Assembly (NCBI RefSeq): GCF_014207955.1
Contig: NZ_JACHLK010000005.1
Span: forward strand, 124,001-188,000
DNA: 64,000 nt
Direction of reading: 5' to 3'
From: Acidovorax soli
GTDB taxonomy: Bacteria; Pseudomonadota; Gammaproteobacteria; Burkholderiales; Burkholderiaceae_C
Each line of letters begins with the position of its first letter. Position 1 is the first letter of the stretch. Positions 60,691 to 64,000 of the stretch are shown piece after piece. The position numbers were made by a program, and so were the translations under genes. The notes beneath the pieces were generated by a model. It was not told where the DNA came from. It worked only from the letters and a program-made list of their open reading frames with translations, and made no database searches.

Positions 60691-60775
60691 CCCCCCTGAG
60701 GCGCTGCGCGCCATCCCCCCAGGGGGACGCTCCCGGTGCGGCGGGGCGGCCCTTGCACGGGAGCGCTGGCGGGGC
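60691..60775 (+). repeat. GC-rich dispersed hairpin repeat, copy 2
   Basis: Starts two bases after the dnaB stop with CCCCCCTGAGGCGCTGCGCG. The arms CGCTCCCG (60728-60735) and CGGGAGCG (60758-60765), with inner TGC/GCA, enclose the same GCGGCGGGGCGGCCCTTGC core as copy 1. Compared with copy 1, two base pairs have changed on both arms. Only the right-hand hairpin of copy 1 is fully represented. Confidence 0.8.
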
Positions 60776-60806
60776 CGCGCCGATTTCAAAGGGCGGGTCA
60801 CCAATG

Positions 60807-60840
60807 AAAAAAGCCCCTGCCATCGTTGGCAGGGGCTTTT
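60807..60840. terminator. Bidirectional terminator between dnaB and phoH
   Basis: Perfect 13-bp stem AAAAGCCCCTGCC (60809-60821) / GGCAGGGGCTTTT (60828-60840) with loop ATCGTT. T-runs on both strands and convergent genes support two-way termination. Confidence 0.9.
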
Positions 60841-60855
60841 GAGTTTTCTACGCGA

Positions 60856-62613
60856 TCAGAGTACCTCGCTGGCAAAGTCCGCCAGACGTGAGCGCTCGCC
60901 CCGCGCCAGCGTGATATGGCCGCTGTGTGGCCAGCCCTTGAAGCGGTCCACCGCATAGGTCAGGCCCGAGGAGCCTTCGGTCAGGTAGGGGGTGTCGATC
61001 TGCGCCAGGTTGCCCATGCAGATGATCTTGGTGCCCGGGCCGGCGCGCGTGATCAGCGTCTTCATCTGCTTGGGCGTCAGGTTCTGCGCCTCGTCGATGA
61101 TCACGTACTTGTTCAGGAAGGTGCGCCCGCGCATGAAGTTCATGCTCTTGATCTTGATGCGGCTGCGGATCAGCTCGTTGGTGGCGGCACGGCCCCACTC
61201 GCCGGCATTGCCACCATCGCCCTTGGCCAGGAATTCGAGGTTGTCGTCGAGGGCGCCCATCCAGGGGCCCATCTTCTCTTCTTCCGTGCCGGGCAGGAAG
61301 CCGATGTCCTCGCCCACGCTCACGGTGGCGCGGGTCATGATGATCTCGGTGTAGCGGCGATCGTCCAGCACCTGGGTCAGGCCCGCGGCCAGGGCCAGCA
61401 GGGTCTTGCCGGTGCCGGCCGTGCCGGTCAGGGTCACGAAGTCGATCTCGGGGTCCATGAGCAGGTTCATGGCGTAGTTCTGCTCGCGGTTGCGCGTGGT
61501 CACGCCCCAGACCGCATGCTTGGCCGAGCCATAGTCCTTGAGGGTCTGCAGCACGGCCGTCTTCTCGCGGATCTCGCTCACGCGCGCGAACAGGCTGGGC
61601 TCGCCGGGCGCCTCGAAGTACACGAACTGATTGATCATCAGCTGCGGCACGATGGGGCCGCCAATGCGGTAGTAAGTGTGCACTCCGCTTTGCCAGCTCT
61701 CCACGTTCTTGCCGCTCTTGACCCAGAAGTCGGGCGGCAGGGCGAGCACACCCGAGTACAGCAGGTCGCCGTCTTCCAGGGTCTTGTCGTTCTGGTAGTC
61801 CTCGGCGGCCAGGCCCAGGGCGCGTGCCTTGACGCGCATGTTGATGTCCTTGGACACCAGCACCACCTCGCGTGGCGCATGCAGCTTGCGCAGGGCCTCC
61901 ACCACGCCCAGGATCTGGTTGTCCGCCTTGCCCTGCGGCAGGCTGGTGGGCAGGCTGTAATCCAGCGGCGCGGTCTGGAAGAACAGGTGGCCGCCGGCTG
62001 CGCGCTGGCCGGTGGAGTCGAGCTTGAGGCCGTGGGCGATGTCGGCACCCTGCACCCCGGCCAGGGCGTCGAGCGTGCGGCTGGTCTGGCGGCCGTTGCG
62101 GGCCACCTCGGTCATGCCCTTCTTGTGGCCGTCGAGCTCCTCCAGCACGATCATCGGCAGGAAGATGTCGTGCTCTTCGAAGCGGAACAGGCTGGTCGGG
62201 TCGTGCAGCAGCACATTGGTGTCCAGCACGAACAGCTTGGTCGGACCGCTGGGGCGCGCGCGCTTGGTGGTACGGCTGGCGGGGGCGGCGGCCGGCGCGG
62301 CCGTGGCGGCGCGGCTGGCTGTCTTCTTGGCGGTGCTGCGCGGGCTGGCGGGGGTGGCCGGCGCCTTGGCACGGCTGGGCGCGGCGGCGGGCTCCCCTGC
62401 GGGGAGGGGGGTCACGCTCGCCACCGGGGCAGGCACGGCCTGCAGGGTGGTGCGGCCGGCGGTCGTCTTGCGGGCGGGCGTACGGGGTGCAGAGAGTTCC
62501 GGGGCCTCTGTGGCCGCAGGCTGCGCTGTGGCGCGGCCGGGTTTGGCCACCACGTCATAGGCATCGGGGGAGAGCAGGGCGGCGCGGCGGCTGGGGGCGG
62601 GAGGAAGGGGCAT
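60856..62613 (-). CDS. PIN-PhoH family ATPase
   Basis: A 585-residue protein of the PhoH2 type, a predicted RNA-acting PIN nuclease fused to a helicase-like ATPase. The first 120 residues are low complexity, rich in Ala, Pro, Thr, Lys and Arg. The PIN domain starts at FVLDTNVLLHDP (Asp131 is the first metal ligand), and the PhoH domain has Walker A GTAGTGKT (397-404) and VIIDEAQN. PhoH2 proteins are reported to cleave and unwind RNA. It converges on dnaB with a terminator between. Confidence 0.92.
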   Translation of the reverse strand: MPLPPAPSRRAALLSPDAYDVVAKPGRATAQPAATEAPELSAPRTPARKTTAGRTTLQAVPAPVASVTPLPAGEPAAAPSRAKAPATPASPRSTAKKTASRAATAAPAAAPASRTTKRARPSGPTKLFVLDTNVLLHDPTSLFRFEEHDIFLPMIVLEELDGHKKGMTEVARNGRQTSRTLDALAGVQGADIAHGLKLDSTGQRAAGGHLFFQTAPLDYSLPTSLPQGKADNQILGVVEALRKLHAPREVVLVSKDINMRVKARALGLAAEDYQNDKTLEDGDLLYSGVLALPPDFWVKSGKNVESWQSGVHTYYRIGGPIVPQLMINQFVYFEAPGEPSLFARVSEIREKTAVLQTLKDYGSAKHAVWGVTTRNREQNYAMNLLMDPEIDFVTLTGTAGTGKTLLALAAGLTQVLDDRRYTEIIMTRATVSVGEDIGFLPGTEEEKMGPWMGALDDNLEFLAKGDGGNAGEWGRAATNELIRSRIKIKSMNFMRGRTFLNKYVIIDEAQNLTPKQMKTLITRAGPGTKIICMGNLAQIDTPYLTEGSSGLTYAVDRFKGWPHSGHITLARGERSRLADFASEVL

Positions 62614-62647
62614 GGTGTACGGGCCTCGGTCTGGTAGGGATCAGAAA

Positions 62648-62679
62648 GCAAAAAGCCGCCTGGAGGCCAAGGCGGCTTT
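62648..62679 (-). terminator. Terminator after bcp
   Basis: Nine-bp stem AAAGCCGCC (62652-62660) / GGCGGCTTT (62671-62679); on the minus strand it is followed by TTTTT. It lies between bcp and phoH, which run in the same direction. Confidence 0.75.
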
Positions 62680-62794
62680 GTCGGGGAAGGCTGGCGTTGC
62701 AAAATCCGGAAGCATCGACCCCATTATGCCCATTCCCGGTGGCGCTTCCGAAGTGGGTGGATGCGCCTGTTGCGTGGATGCCCGCCGGGCGGCT

Positions 62795-63280
62795 TCAGGC
62801 GGCTTTCTTCAGGGCCTTGATGCTTTTGACGGCCTTGAGCACTTCGTCCACGTGGCCGGGGACCTTCAGGCCGCGCCATTCCTGCACCAGCAGGCCGTCG
62901 GGACCGATCAGGAAGGTGCTGCGCTCGATGCCCTTGACCTTCTTGCCGTACATGATCTTGTTCTTGACCACGCCGAACATGTGGCACATCTTCTCTTCGG
63001 TGTCGGCGATCAGCTCGAACGGCAGTTCCAGCTTTTCCTTGAAGTCGTCGTGCGACTTCATGTTGTCGCGCGACACGCCGAACACGGCAGCACCGGCCTT
63101 CACGAAGTCCTTGTACTTGTCGCGGAACTGCATGGCCTCCGTCGTGCAGCCCGGGGTGTTGTCCTTGGGATAGAAGTACAGCACCAGAATCTGGCCGAGG
63201 TGGGAGGTGTTGGAGACCTTGATTCCACCGGTTGCGTTGGCTTCAAATTCAGGGAGGGGTTTGTTGACAACGATCGCCAT
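62795..63280 (-). CDS. bcp: Thioredoxin-dependent peroxiredoxin Bcp
   Basis: Thiol peroxidase of 161 residues that reduces hydrogen peroxide and organic peroxides. The peroxidatic Cys45 is in YPKDNTPGCTTEAM. The resolving Cys found five residues later in E. coli Bcp (PGCTTQAC) is replaced by Met50, so this enzyme is either 1-Cys or uses Cys99 (KMCHMFG), the only other cysteine. It lies between phoH and an Mth938-domain gene. Confidence 0.94.
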   Translation of the reverse strand: MAIVVNKPLPEFEANATGGIKVSNTSHLGQILVLYFYPKDNTPGCTTEAMQFRDKYKDFVKAGAAVFGVSRDNMKSHDDFKEKLELPFELIADTEEKMCHMFGVVKNKIMYGKKVKGIERSTFLIGPDGLLVQEWRGLKVPGHVDEVLKAVKSIKALKKAA

Positions 63281-63466
63281 ATCACTTCAATCTCTCAGGA
63301 TGTAGTCGTTGATAAGCCAGGGGAGTGGGGGTGTTTTTGCTTTTGGAGGGCCCCTGACCGCAACCGGAGATTTTACCCTGAAACGGACTCTTTCGCGAAT
63401 CGCATTCTGTAACCAAAGTACACAGGCCGGAACCTGTTCGGTACCTCCACCGCCCTGGGGCGAGGG

Positions 63467-63844
63467 TCAGGACGCCGCCTCCAGCAGCAGTGCCGCAACC
63501 ACATTGCGCCCCTCGCCAGCCAGGATGTTGTAGGTGCGGCAGGCAGCCGCCGTGTCCATGGTTTCCAGGCCCAGGCGGCGCGCCATCAGCGGCTGCAGCC
63601 AGGCCGGGGGCGGAAAACGGTTGCGCTGGCCGCTGCCGAAGATGACCAGCTCGGTCTCCAGCTGTGCCAGTTCGGCAAAGTGCTCGGCCGTGAGGTCCTC
63701 ATAGCGCGCGCAGGGCCAGGCCCGGCGCAAACCGTCCGAGCCCACGATCACGCTGTGTGTGATCTTCTCGCCATCCACCCCGATCCAGCCCGGGCCATAG
63801 CCCGTGACGGTTTGTACGTTGGCTTTGTCCGGCTGGAATTTCAT
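63467..63844 (-). CDS. Mth938-domain (DUF498) protein
   Basis: A 125-residue protein of the Mth938/NDUFAF3-like family. The conserved pattern IVIFGSGQRNRFPPPAWLQPL and ETMDTAAACRTYNILAGEGRNVVAALL is characteristic. Homologues assist respiratory complex I assembly in mitochondria, but bacterial members are not well defined. A TATAAT on the minus strand at 63906-63911, about 60 bases upstream, is a possible -10. Confidence 0.87.
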   Translation of the reverse strand: MKFQPDKANVQTVTGYGPGWIGVDGEKITHSVIVGSDGLRRAWPCARYEDLTAEHFAELAQLETELVIFGSGQRNRFPPPAWLQPLMARRLGLETMDTAAACRTYNILAGEGRNVVAALLLEAAS

Positions 63845-63987
63845 GGTGTGCGTCGGGTGCGCGGCGCGGGCCCGGGGGCCCGCCTCGCTGGTGATCTGTG
63901 GTCAAATTATAGGTTTCGCCCATTGGCTGGCCCCGTTGGCTGACCCTGGTGCGAGCCGCACTTTTTGTCCACCGCATCTTCCAGCGC

Positions 63988-64000
63988 ATGAAAACCGTCC
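63988..64000 (+). CDS. Possible start of a further gene, cut by window end
   Basis: An ATG followed by AAA ACC GTC at the very end of the window. The same frame is open back to a stop at 63910-63912 and reads plausibly protein-like (LVRAALFVHRIFQRMKTV), so an earlier GTG start at 63949 is possible. Too little is present to name it. Confidence 0.2.

Noticed and set aside
63380-63460. Terminator or operator between the Mth938-domain gene and bcp (ACAGG-N6-CCTGT)
   Set aside because: The stem is only five pairs and no T-tract follows; no OxyR-like spacing is visible either.

Overview
This window reads as a continuous piece of core chromosome from a high-GC betaproteobacterium, most likely family Comamonadaceae (Acidovorax-like). 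The basis is gene order (yceD-rpmF-plsX-fabHDG-acpP-fabF-rpoE; asd-fimV-truA-trpFBA-accD; leuC-entericidin-leuD-leuB), the presence of priB between rpsF and rpsR, and two copies of a GC-rich hairpin repeat of a type I associate with this family. I see no tRNA or rRNA genes, no CRISPR array, and no insertion sequence, prophage or obvious frameshift.

Layout. 1-3125 (+): rluC (cut by the window edge), a HAD phosphatase, a Rieske protein and an S49 membrane peptidase. 3132-5706 (-): a secreted YwqK-like repeat protein, a tetrapyrrole-type methyltransferase and a Maf pyrophosphatase. 5732-16750 (+): yceD, rpmF, the fatty-acid and phospholipid genes plsX-fabH-fabD-fabG-acpP-fabF, a small YgfX-like membrane protein, then the envelope-stress module rpoE-rseA-rseB-degQ. 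16751-17241: a 491-bp gap with a cluster of DnaA-box-like 9-mers and a possible short RNA ending at a strong terminator. 17242-25255 (+): lepA-lepB-DUF4845-rnc-era-recO-pdxJ-acpS-nagZ. 25286-28616 (-): MscS-type channel, GGDEF response regulator, lysS. 28758-38444 (-): a nine-gene polysaccharide cluster with mostly overlapping start and stop codons (WbpM/PglF-type dehydratase, flippase, acyltransferase, two glycosyltransferases, methyltransferase, UDP-glucose dehydrogenase, aminotransferase, PglC-like sugar transferase). A LON-domain gene precedes it and a YggT-family gene is divergent. 39952-48664 (-): accD, trpA, trpB, trpF, truA, fimV, asd. 48760-53411 (-): a candidate asd leader peptide, leuB, leuD, an entericidin, leuC and a LysR regulator. 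53602-57423 (-): dnaJ, dnaK, grpE. 57663-60689 (+): rpsF-priB-rpsR-rplI and dnaB. 60856-63844 (-): a PIN-PhoH ATPase, bcp and an Mth938-domain protein.

The most interesting observation is upstream of asd. After the leuB terminator there is a promoter-like sequence, then a 33-codon reading frame whose last ten codons include the run Thr-Ile-Thr-Lys-Thr-Thr-Thr-Ile-Lys. It is followed by mutually exclusive hairpins (a stop-codon hairpin, a 12-bp antiterminator and a weak terminator) before the asd ribosome site. This is the architecture of a transcription attenuator that would sense threonine, isoleucine and lysine, all end products of the pathway Asd feeds. I know of thrL-type leaders before thr operons in gammaproteobacteria but not of one before asd in this group.

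Other points of interest are two copies of a hairpin repeat with compensatory base changes placed just after the stop codons of yggT and dnaB, a heat-shock-type promoter before grpE, an exact DnaA box inside a candidate promoter before dnaK, and a hairpin in the rpsF leader that could be an S6:S18 feedback site.
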